Of a DNA stretch of 48,413 nucleotides, positions 22,438 through 29,508 are shown in pieces. Positions within the stretch are counted from its first letter, which is position 1; each line of letters opens with the position of its first letter. The position numbers and the translations under genes are program-made. The DNA comes from an uncultured Acidobacteriota bacterium (lineage in GTDB: Bacteria > Acidobacteriota > Thermoanaerobaculia > Gp7-AA8): positions 1 through 48,413 of the forward strand of contig CAMPKJ010000007.1 in NCBI GenBank assembly GCA_946887105.1. Reading direction: 5' to 3'. The notes beneath the pieces were generated by a model that saw nothing but the letters and a program-made list of their open reading frames with translations, was not told the DNA's origin and did not search any database.

Positions 22438-22833
22438 TCAGTGACGGCCTTCGGATTTGTCCCTCCGCGAGCCGATGTTGCTCTCGCTGGACTGGTCGGA
22501 ACGGCTCTTGTTGCTGCCGGTCTGGCCCAGGCTGCCGGAGCCGGAGCGTCCGGTCGAAGATCCGTACCCGCTGCTGCCGCTGCTGCGATTCTCGTCCTCG
22601 CGAACTTCGCGGCCGCTGCCGGTGCTGCTGCCGATATTCGTCATCGGTTCGTCTTTACGGTTGCGCATGTTTCCTCCTTCGAGATTCTCAGAGCGTCCGA
22701 ACTTCTGGCCGAACTCGGCGCTCGTACCGCTGTTGTGCTCGCGTCCCTTCTCCTCTTCGACGCGGCGGTTCAGCTCGCCCGCATCCGTCGGAGAAGTACG
22801 CTGACTCACGCGATCTCTTTCGCGATTTTCCAT
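22438..22833 (-). CDS. Small hydrophilic, intrinsically disordered protein
   Basis: A 131-residue protein made almost entirely of Gly, Ser, Arg, Glu, Asn and Asp, with no hydrophobic core, signal peptide or cysteine. Segments such as SSGSSGYGSSTGRSGSGSLG are low-complexity. The gene has a strong AAGGAGG ribosome site before ATG 22833 and a proper terminator, so it is likely real despite the simple composition. Proteins of this kind (hydrophilins, stress-induced disordered proteins) often build up under drying or osmotic stress, but no family is recognised and that role is a guess. It follows the SIMPL gene by 43 bases. Confidence 0.7.
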   Translation of the reverse strand: MENRERDRVSQRTSPTDAGELNRRVEEEKGREHNSGTSAEFGQKFGRSENLEGGNMRNRKDEPMTNIGSSTGSGREVREDENRSSGSSGYGSSTGRSGSGSLGQTGSNKSRSDQSSESNIGSRRDKSEGRH

Positions 22834-22876
22834 GCAGCCTCCTTCGCAGGTTATTTGTAGCAACGAAGGTGCCGGA

Positions 22877-23593
22877 TCAGCGCAATTCGAACGTGACGGA
22901 GACGGTGTAGGTCTGTTCCTGCGTGCCCGCCTCGACCGGCACGTCCGCGTTCCCGACGCGCGCCTCCATGGCCATGGTGCGTTGATACGGATACGGCTGA
23001 GGCGGAACGCTCTGCACGCCCTCGCTGATCATCAGCACGCGGCCGAGCGCGCGGCCGGCGGCCTGAGCGAGCAGCGTGGCTTTGGCCTTGGCGTCGTCGA
23101 ACGCGGAGCGAAGACCCTGATCGCGTCCGCGCGCGGGATCGGTGACCTCGAAGTTGATGCCGGAGGAGGTGTTCACGCCTGCACCGATGGCGATACCGAG
23201 GAGACGTCCGGCGTCGGCGACTTTCGTGCTGCGCACGTTGACGTTGTTCGTCACCTGATAGCCGGTGATGCGCGGCTGGCGTCCCTCCTGATGATCCTGC
23301 TGGGGCCAGATGTTGAAGTTCGACGTCTGGATGTCCTTGTCCTGCGCGCCCGCCGCCTTCAACGCGGCGATCACCGCGGCCACGCGCTTGTTGTTCTCGG
23401 CAACCGCGTCATCGACGGTCAGTCCGACCGTGTGCACGCCCACGTTGAACGAGAAGCGGTCGGGCGTGACGGTAGTGCGGCCGATGCCGCTGACGCTGAC
23501 GCTCTCCGGCCGCGGGATCGGAATGGACGGCGTCTGCGCGAGCGCCGCCGTTGCGGTGGTGACGAGAATGAGACCGGTGAGAAATCTTTTCAT
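22877..23593 (-). CDS. Exported SIMPL (DUF541) domain protein
   Basis: A 238-residue protein with a signal peptide (TGLILVTTATAALA) and a single SIMPL domain. Landmarks are VSVSGIGRTTVTPDRFSFNVGV, the helix AVAENNKRVAAVIAALKAAG with IQTSNFNIWPQ, and DAKAKATLLAQAAGRALGRV before a last strand. Family members are periplasmic or outer-membrane-associated, and their molecular role is poorly defined; some help resist oxidative stress. AGGAGG precedes the ATG. It is divergent from a ferredoxin gene. Confidence 0.93.
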   Translation of the reverse strand: MKRFLTGLILVTTATAALAQTPSIPIPRPESVSVSGIGRTTVTPDRFSFNVGVHTVGLTVDDAVAENNKRVAAVIAALKAAGAQDKDIQTSNFNIWPQQDHQEGRQPRITGYQVTNNVNVRSTKVADAGRLLGIAIGAGVNTSSGINFEVTDPARGRDQGLRSAFDDAKAKATLLAQAAGRALGRVLMISEGVQSVPPQPYPYQRTMAMEARVGNADVPVEAGTQEQTYTVSVTFELR

Positions 23594-23610
23594 GCAACCT
23601 CCTGGTTTTC

Positions 23611-23638
23611 TTGCGGCTGACCCGGATTTGCATAGAAT
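23611..23638 (+). promoter_or_regulatory. Promoter of the ferredoxin gene
   Basis: TTGCGG (23611-23616) and TAGAAT (23633-23638) are spaced by 16 bases. The -10 ends 20 bases before the ATG at 23659, leaving a short leader. No clear Shine-Dalgarno sequence is present. Confidence 0.5.
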
Positions 23639-23658
23639 CCGCGTCGCCCTTCAAAATC

Positions 23659-23895
23659 ATGGCCGATCCCCACGACAAAGTTCCCGGACAAGCGCAGGGT
23701 CGTTACTACGTCGATACGCAATGCATCGACTGCGATCTCTGCCGCGAGACCGCGCCTGCCAACTTCACCCGAAACGACGAGGAGTGTTTCTCGTACGTGT
23801 TCAAGCAGCCGGAGACGCCGGAGGAAGAGACGCTCTGCAAAGACGCGATGGACAACTGCCCGGTCGAGGCGATCGGACAGGACGGCGCGTCGTAG
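23659..23895 (+). CDS. Small single-cluster ferredoxin
   Basis: A 78-residue soluble protein with Cys22, Cys25 and Cys28 (CIDCDLC) and Cys67 in NCPVEAI. This C-x2-C-x2-C ... CP pattern holds one 4Fe-4S cluster. Cys43 and Cys60 are extra and could form a disulphide, as in other monocluster ferredoxins. It is an electron carrier; the partner enzyme is not evident nearby. The ATG at 23659 is preferred because the extra upstream residues (from 23611) lie over the promoter and look non-coding. It is convergent with a receiver-domain gene, with 5 bases between them. Confidence 0.9.
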   Translation: MADPHDKVPGQAQGRYYVDTQCIDCDLCRETAPANFTRNDEECFSYVFKQPETPEEETLCKDAMDNCPVEAIGQDGAS

Positions 23896-23900
23896 CCGCG

Positions 23901-24326
23901 TCAATGCAGCTTCTTATCCACGCTCACCTGTTCGTGCCAGTCGTCGGCGAGCAGCACTTCGATCAGTTCCTGCAACTCCTCCATGTGGAATGGCTTGGTC
24001 AGTGCGGCGGTCATGGCGTTCCCTTTGGTGATGGTGAGGATGTCACCTTTGCCTGACGCGACCACGACCGGCGTGCGCTTCCCCTGCTGCTGATACCAGT
24101 CGATCCACTCCTCGCCGCTCATGCCGGGCAGGTTGAGGTCGAGCAGGATCAGACGCGTGTCGGGATTTGCGCTGAGGAGATGCATCCCTTCGACGGCGCC
24201 GCTCGCGGAGAGAACTTCGTAGCCGCGTTTCTGCAGGTACGATTTGTAGAGCGCGAGCACCTCGGGATCGTCTTCGATGGCGAGGATCTTGTTCTGCTGC
24301 TGGCTGTTCGATTGCCTCTCCAACAT
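23901..24326 (-). CDS. Stand-alone response-regulator receiver protein
   Basis: A 141-residue CheY-like protein with one receiver domain and no output domain. The acidic pocket is Glu18-Asp19-Asp20, the phospho-acceptor is Asp63 in LLDLNLPGMSGEEW, the switch Ser is 91 in VVVASGKG, and the conserved Lys is 111 in LTKPFHMEEL. It should pass a phosphoryl group or bind a partner after phosphorylation. No histidine kinase is visible nearby. A GAGGAGAG ribosome site precedes ATG 24326. Confidence 0.93.
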   Translation of the reverse strand: MLERQSNSQQQNKILAIEDDPEVLALYKSYLQKRGYEVLSASGAVEGMHLLSANPDTRLILLDLNLPGMSGEEWIDWYQQQGKRTPVVVASGKGDILTITKGNAMTAALTKPFHMEELQELIEVLLADDWHEQVSVDKKLH

Positions 24327-24360
24327 CGTGGTCTCTCCTCGGGTACCGGCCTCTTGCGAG

Positions 24361-24389
24361 TTCCGTGCTAACTGCTGAGCCGCGATAAT
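24361..24389 (+). promoter_or_regulatory. Leaderless-type promoter before the long lipoprotein frame
   Basis: TTCCGT (24361-24366) and GATAAT (24384-24389) are spaced by 17 bases. GATAAT ends 6 bases before ATG 24396. No ribosome site is present. It would express the long form of the next gene. Confidence 0.45.
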
Positions 24390-24395
24390 CCCTGC

Positions 24396-25172
24396 ATGGG
24401 TATCGCGCTCTGGGTCGTTTCCTCCGCCGCCGCGTTCTTCCTTGCAAGGATGCTTCCGTGGCGCCGCCGATCGGCGTGGGCCGGTGAGCTTTCGGTATCG
24501 GTTGTGGTTGGACTGGCGCTCGGAGTGCTCGCAACGGCACTCGACTTCGGCGGCTGGAACGAGCCCGATTGGCGTGCCGGCCTCTTCGTCTGCCTCGGCG
24601 CACTGGCAACGGCGGGGGCGTTCCGCCTTACAATTCGTGCGAATTCCGGGGGATCCCTCATGAAATCACTGCTGCTCGCCGTATCCGCTGCCGTGTTCTT
24701 CTCGTCGTGCGCCGCCTACAAAGCGCAGCACGCGACTGCCGACGCAACGCCGTCTCGCCCGTCGCCGTCCGCCGACGCAATCGCATCCACGGCCAAGGCC
24801 GAGGCGGCGCCCGCGCCGGTCGTTGCGCAGCAGCCAGTCGTGGCCGAACCAATCCTGGCGCGGCAAGCGGTGCTCATCTCCGAGATCGACAAGTTTCAGG
24901 AAGAGCTGAAGGCGAACGGTCTCTATGACTGCTGCGTGAAACCGGCCTGCCGCCAGTGCGCGATCACCGCCGGTGAATGCCACTGCCGCCGCGTCATCGA
25001 CGCCAACGGTCCATGTTGCGGCGAATGTACGCAGTCGTGGGTGGAAGGGCGCGGCAACACGGAAGGCGTGGACCGCGAACAGGTCCTCGCCCACCTCGGC
25101 TGCGTCCGCGAGCTGTACGAGAAGAAAACGCCGGAGGGAATCGCGGCGCCGGGGCAGAGGAAGGATCAGTAG
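24396..25172 (+). CDS. Membrane/lipoprotein with Cys-rich domain and two possible starts
   Basis: The full frame is 258 residues. Residues 1-85 form about three membrane helices (for example VSVVVGLALGVLATALDFGG). From Met89 an independent lipoprotein signal appears: MKSLLLAVSAAVFFSSCAAY, with the lipobox ending FSSC. An Ala/Pro linker and a C-terminal domain with a dense cysteine pattern (YDCCVKPACRQCA, ECHCRRV, PCCGECTQSW) follow. The internal start (ATG 24660) has its own GGGGGA ribosome site and a TACAAT box, so the main product may be the 170-residue lipoprotein. No stop codon separates the two parts. The cysteines suggest metal or cluster binding outside the cytoplasm; the family is not recognised. 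Confidence 0.72.
   Translation: MGIALWVVSSAAAFFLARMLPWRRRSAWAGELSVSVVVGLALGVLATALDFGGWNEPDWRAGLFVCLGALATAGAFRLTIRANSGGSLMKSLLLAVSAAVFFSSCAAYKAQHATADATPSRPSPSADAIASTAKAEAAPAPVVAQQPVVAEPILARQAVLISEIDKFQEELKANGLYDCCVKPACRQCAITAGECHCRRVIDANGPCCGECTQSWVEGRGNTEGVDREQVLAHLGCVRELYEKKTPEGIAAPGQRKDQ
24629..24653 (+). promoter_or_regulatory. Internal -10 and ribosome site for the lipoprotein start
   Basis: TACAAT (24629-24634) and GGGGGA (24648-24653) precede ATG 24660 within the longer open frame. The spacing of 6 bases from the ribosome site to the ATG is ideal. Together with the lipobox this argues for independent expression of the lipoprotein. Confidence 0.5.
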
Positions 25173-25519
25173 GCGGCGCCGAGCGCGGCGCTCGCGATCT
25201 CCCGCACCCGCTCGAGATCCACGCCGCGCGCGTTCGTGACCTCCCCGATCACCCGCAATCCCTCGGCCAGCCGCTCGCGCGCGGCCCGTCGTTGTCCCCG
25301 CGCGAGGTGGTGCATGCCGGTGCTGATCTGCAGCAGCACGCGCACGAGCGGCAACTCATCGCGCACGGCTTCGAAGTACAGCTCCTCGAAGAGATCGCTC
25401 GCCTCGAGCCAGTCGCCGGCGTCGAAGTGACGCAGCGCCTCGAAAAATCGCGGGTCCTCTTCGAGCGGCGGCAGCATTCGTTCAAGAGTAGACGATCGAC
25501 CGGAAGACTCTCCTTCCAT
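25166..25519 (-). CDS. DUF309-family protein
   Basis: A 117-residue helical protein with the DUF309 pattern: FFEALRHFDAGDWLEASDLFEELY, then LLQISTGMHHLARGQRRAARERLAEGLRVI. In family members the His and Glu of the first and third helices are conserved (normally HExWE; here FDAGDWLEAS, a variant). The function is unknown. The end overlaps the convergent lipoprotein gene by 7 bases. The start may instead be the internal ATG at about 25477 (MLPPLEEDPRFF). Confidence 0.8.
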   Translation of the reverse strand: MEGESSGRSSTLERMLPPLEEDPRFFEALRHFDAGDWLEASDLFEELYFEAVRDELPLVRVLLQISTGMHHLARGQRRAARERLAEGLRVIGEVTNARGVDLERVREIASAALGAAY

Positions 25520-25576
25520 CCTCTCTGCCGCTGATGCAGAATGCCGTCAGGCGATCTTTCCTGCATCAAGGAGAAG

Positions 25577-25909
25577 ATGATGAAACTCAGAGTCATGCTG
25601 ATCTGTACGCTGTTGCTCGTCGCTGCTGTCCCGGCCTTTGCCGCGCCCCAATGCATGGACTGTAACTTCTGGAACGAGTGCGAGGTCGGCGACTGGAGCA
25701 TCGAACGCTGCCGGTACGACCAACTCGGCAACTGCTACACGACGTTCGAGTTCTGCATCACCAGCCGCGCCCAGACCACGGTGCTCACCGACTGGAAGGT
25801 CGCCTCCATCGAAATCAGCCGTCCTTCGCTGGACGCCATCACCGCCCCGGCTCCGGTCCAGGTGACCGAAGTCGCGACGGCGACGCCCCAGACCATCGAG
25901 CTGAAGTAA
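25577..25909 (+). CDS. Small secreted cysteine-containing protein
   Basis: A 110-residue protein with a signal peptide (MLICTLLLVAAVPAFA) and a mature N-terminus containing six cysteines in about 50 residues (QCMDCNFWNECEVGDW, RCRYDQLGNCYTTFEFC), which suggests disulphides. The C-terminal part is Thr/Pro/Ala-rich and unstructured. AAGGAG lies just before ATG 25577, and a second ATG follows at once. No family is recognised. It precedes a secreted Ig-like protein by 58 bases. Confidence 0.75.
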   Translation: MMKLRVMLICTLLLVAAVPAFAAPQCMDCNFWNECEVGDWSIERCRYDQLGNCYTTFEFCITSRAQTTVLTDWKVASIEISRPSLDAITAPAPVQVTEVATATPQTIELK

Positions 25910-25967
25910 CTCAAATTCGCCATCACCGGCCGCGGGAGAGATCGCCAACTTTTCCGGAGGTCATGAC

Positions 25968-27341
25968 ATGCGCACGTTCTTCGTCCTCGCGTCCATCCTG
26001 CTGCTCGATGTCACCGCTGCCGCCGCCCCTCTCAAAATCGAGGTGGATCGCCAGGGCTTCACCGGACCGATTCAGGTGGCCCTGGCCCCGCGCGCCGACG
26101 GCAGGCCGCCTGCGTGGTCGACGACGAACTCGCTTGCAGCCCGCAAATCCGCGCTGACGTTCGACGACGTGCCGGAGGGGCTGTATGTCGTCCTGCTGAG
26201 CGGACCGCAACCGCTGCAGCGTCTCAGCGCGAAGGCGAACGTCGGCAAGGATGGCAGCACGCTTCGCCTGGTCATTCTGCGAGCGAAGACCGTGCTGCGC
26301 GCCACGATGGCGGAGAAGCCGCTCGGCGGCGTCGCCATCGCCCTCACCCATGACGAGTTGCGCTGGCGCACGGATGTCGAGACCGGCCAGGACGGCCGCT
26401 ACGCCGGCGAGTTGTGGGAGCCGGGCCTGTACAGCGTGAGCGTGATCCGCGATCGCGGTTCCGCGCCGCACAGCGTCGATGTCCGGCTGTCGCACCAACC
26501 GGTCACGATCGACGTTCCCGATCGTCACGTCCGCGGCCGCGTGCTCGCCGGCGGAAAGCCGCTCGCCAACGCCGTGGTCATGCTTCGATCCGAAACCAGT
26601 GAGTCGATCCTGAACGTGCGCACGCACTCCGCCGCGGATGGCCGGTTCGAGTTCTTCGGCGTCCGCGAAGGCGCGCTGACGCTCACCGCCCGCGCGCCTT
26701 CGTATCTCGACAGCGACGCGGTCGCGATCGACCTCCGCGGCACGCCCGCGCAGCATTCCATCGACTTCGAACTGACGCGCGGCGAATCGCGAGCCGTACG
26801 GGTCGTCGACACGCGCGACACACCGATCGCCGGCGCGATGCTGATCACGTCCTGCGACGGCCACGTGAAGTCCACCGCCATCACGAACGCCGATGGGATC
26901 ACGGAAGCCGCGTTACCGGCCGCCGCTGCCTGCGCGATCTACGTGCTGCCGAAAGAAGGCTCGATCGCGATCGCGCCCGTGAACGGGCCGGAGCCGCTGC
27001 TCATCCGCGTCCCGGAGAGCTCGTCGTCGCTGCAGCTGACGTTGAAAACCGACGGCGGCGAGGCGTTCTCGGGCATGAGGCTGCTCATGCGCATCGACGG
27101 CGAGGTGGTCCCGCCGGAGATCGCCCGGCTCCTCGGCAGCCGCGGCTTCTCGCTCGTGACGAACGACGAAGGGAGCATCGCCCTGCAGCGCATCCCGGCC
27201 GGCACCTACGAGTTCTGGCCGTACCGCACGTCAGCCGAGGGACAGATGATCTACGAGACGGCGACGGAGTTCGCCGCGCCGATCTCCGTGAACGTGCTGA
27301 CCGGCGAGAACAACGCGACGGTGCGATTCCAGGCGCGGTAG
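25968..27341 (+). CDS. Secreted multi-domain beta-sandwich protein (carboxypeptidase-regulatory-like)
   Basis: A 457-residue exported protein with a signal peptide (LASILLLDVTAAAA) and several consecutive beta-sandwich domains of the carboxypeptidase-regulatory-like type. Repeats of the pattern G-x-P-L-A-x-A-x-V, as in GRVLAGGKPLANAVVMLRSE and RVVDTRDTPIAGAMLITS, are each followed by DGRFEFFGVREGALTLTA-like strands. Such domains mediate binding or cell-surface structure, and no enzyme motif is seen. GGAGG precedes the start, and ATG 25968 gives the better signal peptide. Confidence 0.8.
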   Translation: MRTFFVLASILLLDVTAAAAPLKIEVDRQGFTGPIQVALAPRADGRPPAWSTTNSLAARKSALTFDDVPEGLYVVLLSGPQPLQRLSAKANVGKDGSTLRLVILRAKTVLRATMAEKPLGGVAIALTHDELRWRTDVETGQDGRYAGELWEPGLYSVSVIRDRGSAPHSVDVRLSHQPVTIDVPDRHVRGRVLAGGKPLANAVVMLRSETSESILNVRTHSAADGRFEFFGVREGALTLTARAPSYLDSDAVAIDLRGTPAQHSIDFELTRGESRAVRVVDTRDTPIAGAMLITSCDGHVKSTAITNADGITEAALPAAAACAIYVLPKEGSIAIAPVNGPEPLLIRVPESSSSLQLTLKTDGGEAFSGMRLLMRIDGEVVPPEIARLLGSRGFSLVTNDEGSIALQRIPAGTYEFWPYRTSAEGQMIYETATEFAAPISVNVLTGENNATVRFQAR

Positions 27342-27359
27342 CGGACTCGGCACAGGCGT

Positions 27360-27365
27360 TAGACT
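27360..27365 (+). promoter_or_regulatory. Possible -10 element of the acyltransferase gene
   Basis: TAGACT ends 7 bases before the GTG start at 27373. No ribosome site and no clear -35 are seen. It matches the near-start -10 pattern found elsewhere in the window. Confidence 0.35.
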
Positions 27366-27372
27366 GCCGCGC

Positions 27373-28239
27373 GTGTTTCGCGCAGTGGCAATCGCCATCG
27401 GCCTGGTCGTCAATCTGGCGGTCTGGGGATCGCTGGTCCTTCTCGGCGGATTGGTCAAGCTATTGACCTTCGGCCGACTGCGCCATCGCGTGATCCGCGC
27501 GCTGCCGTGGTTGGCCGAGCGCTGGGCCGGAGGAAACGACCGCATCTTCGACTTCTTCCTCAGCACGCGATGGGAGATCGAAGGCATCGACGATCTCCGC
27601 CGCGACGAGCACTACCTGGTCATCAGCAACCACATCTCCTGGATCGACATCTTCGCGGTCGTGCGCGCCTTTCACGGGCGGGCGCCGTTCATCCGCTTCT
27701 TCCTCAAGCACACGTTGATGTGGGCTCCGTTTGCCGGTCAGGCGGCGTGGGCGCTCGGCTTTCCGTTCATGCGGCGCTACACGCCCGAGTACCTGGCGGC
27801 GCATCCCGAGAAACGCGGACGCGATCTCGAGACCACGCGCATCGCCTGCCGCCGCTTCAAGCACCTGCCGGTCACGATCCTCAACTTCGTCGAAGGCACG
27901 CGCTTCTCGCGCGAAAAGCACGAAGAGCAGGACTCGCCGTACCGCTATCTCCTGCGCCCGCGCGTCGGCGGCATCGGCTTCGTGCTGGCCTCGCTCGCGG
28001 AACAGATCGACGCGCTGTACGACGTCACCATCATCTATCCCACCCGCGACGTGTCCATGCTCGACTTCATCAGCAACAAAGTCCCCTGGGTCCGGATGAT
28101 CGTCCGCCGCGTGGAGGTGCCGGACGAGTTCCGCTCCGATGCCATCACCGAGCCCGGACCGGCCCGCGAGCACTTCAAGGCCTGGGTGGAGAGCATCTGG
28201 CGGGAGAAGGACCAGCAGATCGCGCGCGTGCTCGGTTGA
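27373..28239 (+). CDS. Lysophospholipid acyltransferase, YihG-like
   Basis: A 288-residue membrane-bound acyltransferase of the PlsC/LPLAT superfamily. An N-terminal hydrophobic helix (AIAIGLVVNLAVWGSLVLLG) is followed by the catalytic motif NHISWID (H-x4-D) and the glycerol-phosphate-binding motif EGTRFS. The order and spacing of motifs, and the conserved WAPFAGQAAWALGFPFMRR, match the YihG/AcnT group, which transfers acyl chains in phospholipid remodelling. The GTG at 27373 gives the natural N-terminal helix. The gene ends inside the promoter of the next operon. Confidence 0.9.
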   Translation: MFRAVAIAIGLVVNLAVWGSLVLLGGLVKLLTFGRLRHRVIRALPWLAERWAGGNDRIFDFFLSTRWEIEGIDDLRRDEHYLVISNHISWIDIFAVVRAFHGRAPFIRFFLKHTLMWAPFAGQAAWALGFPFMRRYTPEYLAAHPEKRGRDLETTRIACRRFKHLPVTILNFVEGTRFSREKHEEQDSPYRYLLRPRVGGIGFVLASLAEQIDALYDVTIIYPTRDVSMLDFISNKVPWVRMIVRRVEVPDEFRSDAITEPGPAREHFKAWVESIWREKDQQIARVLG

Positions 28240-28264
28240 CGTGGTTTTGGTACATATGTACCAT
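28236..28264 (+). promoter_or_regulatory. Promoter with a perfect 14-bp palindromic operator
   Basis: TTGACG (28236-28241) and TACCAT (28259-28264) are spaced by exactly 17 bases. The spacer and the first half of the -10 contain the perfect palindrome GGTACATATGTACC (28249-28262). The -10 ends 6 bases before ATG 28271, so the mRNA should be leaderless. A repressor bound here would block RNA polymerase; the best candidate is the protein encoded by the first gene. Confidence 0.75.
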
Positions 28265-28270
28265 GTGACC

Positions 28271-28543
28271 ATGGCAACGACGAAAGAGATTCCCGTCGAG
28301 CGCATCCAGACCGGCGTGCGCATGGAGAAGCGGATCGTGAAGGTCCTCAAGGGACTGGCCGAGGTGCACGACATGACCCTCGGCGACCTGCTGGAGGGGA
28401 TCGTCCTGCATGCGTTCGAGGGGAAGGCGCCGTTCGGCAAGGAGTCGCTGCAGAAGATCGCGGAGCTGAAGAAGATCTACGGACTCGATCTCGACGCCAC
28501 CGCCAGCCATCGGCTAACGGAAGCGAGAAAGGGGAAGCGATGA
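28271..28543 (+). CDS. Small ribbon-helix-helix-like protein, probable autorepressor
   Basis: A 90-residue protein. The segment RIQTGVRMEKRIVKVLKGLAEVHDM followed by TLGDLLEGIVLHAF fits a ribbon-helix-helix layout: a short strand, a first helix, a turn and a second helix. A charged C-terminal tail follows. Such proteins bind palindromes as dimers of dimers. The gene lies directly behind a promoter that carries a perfect palindrome, so self-repression is likely. Its stop overlaps the ATG of the next gene (ATGA), forming a two-gene operon with the layout of a toxin-antitoxin pair, though no toxin fold is recognised. The fold call is a visual judgement. Confidence 0.6.
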   Translation: MATTKEIPVERIQTGVRMEKRIVKVLKGLAEVHDMTLGDLLEGIVLHAFEGKAPFGKESLQKIAELKKIYGLDLDATASHRLTEARKGKR

Positions 28544-28938
28544 CCACCGCGGTCATGAGCGATCGCGCATTCGTCGAGGCCTTCGAAGCGTGCACGCTGC
28601 CCGCGGAGCTGTTCGATCATCGCGAGCACGTGCGGCTGGCCTGGCTCTATCTGCGCGAACAGCCGCTGCTCGAAGCGCTCCCCCGCTTCATCGCCTCGCT
28701 GCGGCGTTACGCCGGCAGCATCGGCGCGAGCGGCAAGTACCACGAGACCATCACCTACGCGTTCATGTTCCTCATCCACGAGCGCGTGCAACGCGGCGCG
28801 GCGGAGACGTTCGACGCATTCGCAAACGCGAACGCCGACCTCTTCGGACCGATCCTGCAACGCTACTATCGCCCGGAGACGCTCGCGTCGGAGCTGGCGC
28901 GCGCGTCGTTCGTCATGCCCGATCACTTCTTCGTGTAG
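28540..28938 (+). CDS. Uncharacterised conserved-type protein with two His motifs
   Basis: A 132-residue, mostly helical protein with no signal peptide. It has two conspicuous histidine motifs: LFDHREHVRLAWLYLR and SGKYHETITYAFMFLIHE. Spacing of the histidines on separate helices could form a metal or active site, resembling DinB-type helical bundles only in general. I do not recognise the family with certainty. It is translationally coupled to the small DNA-binding-like protein upstream, so the two are expressed together and the pair may be a regulatory module. The last 16 bases overlap the convergent DUF1579-like gene. Confidence 0.72.
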   Translation: MTTAVMSDRAFVEAFEACTLPAELFDHREHVRLAWLYLREQPLLEALPRFIASLRRYAGSIGASGKYHETITYAFMFLIHERVQRGAAETFDAFANANADLFGPILQRYYRPETLASELARASFVMPDHFFV

Positions 28939-29468
28939 ACGTACTCGTCGATCGCCGCCCACGTTCCATCGGCCAGCCGTTCTTCATTCAGCACGCGGTA
29001 CTCGCGCGCCGAGCGTTTCTCGATGGTCTGCCGCAGCGTCACGCGTTCGCCGATGATCTCCGCGTTCTCCGCGATCAACACCAGGCGGTTCCCTTCCCAT
29101 CGCTCGCCGGCCGCCGTGATCGCGTTGCCGCTTTTGTCGATGCCGATCGAGATCCAGCGCTTCGTGGCCACGTTCCAGGTCAGGAATCCAAGATCCTCGG
29201 GCTGGCCGGAGTAGCGATCCTGAAACTGCAGCCACGTGCCGCCGAGAATCGCGGTGACTGTGCCTTCGCCGCGATCGACCTGATCGGGAGCGGAGAAGAC
29301 CCGGGCCGAGACACGCCACTCACCGATGAGCCAGCGCAGGTCTTCCAGCTCGCGGCTCGGACGTCCAAGTGATTGTGCCAGCTCGGGTTGCGCCGCAATC
29401 CGGGTTTCGATGCGCTCGTAGAGAGTGGAGATCGTGACGGCGAACAGGCAGATGGCGAGTGCTTTCAT
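28923..29468 (-). CDS. Secreted DUF1579-like beta-barrel protein
   Basis: A 181-residue exported protein with a short signal peptide (MKALAICLFAVTIS). The body resembles DUF1579-type domains: LRWLIGEWRVSARVF, then GTVTAILGGTWLQFQDRYSG and FLTWNVATKRWISIGID, a series of antiparallel strands that suggests a lipocalin-like barrel. The function is unknown. ATG 29468 is preferred over the GTG at 29474. It is divergent from the BlaI gene, and the BlaI operators lie 41 or more bases upstream of this start, so they could influence both genes. Confidence 0.72.
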   Translation of the reverse strand: MKALAICLFAVTISTLYERIETRIAAQPELAQSLGRPSRELEDLRWLIGEWRVSARVFSAPDQVDRGEGTVTAILGGTWLQFQDRYSGQPEDLGFLTWNVATKRWISIGIDKSGNAITAAGERWEGNRLVLIAENAEIIGERVTLRQTIEKRSAREYRVLNEERLADGTWAAIDEYVYTKK

Positions 29469-29508
29469 GCGCACGAACTACGGCGCTGCCTGTCCATCTG
29501 GATGTTCT

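Noticed and set aside
28249..28262. TACATATGTA core as a BlaI operator regulated by the nearby blaI
   Set aside because: It resembles staphylococcal BlaI/MecI sites, but the local BlaI has its own, different twin dyads. The palindrome is more simply explained as the operator of the small protein right behind it.
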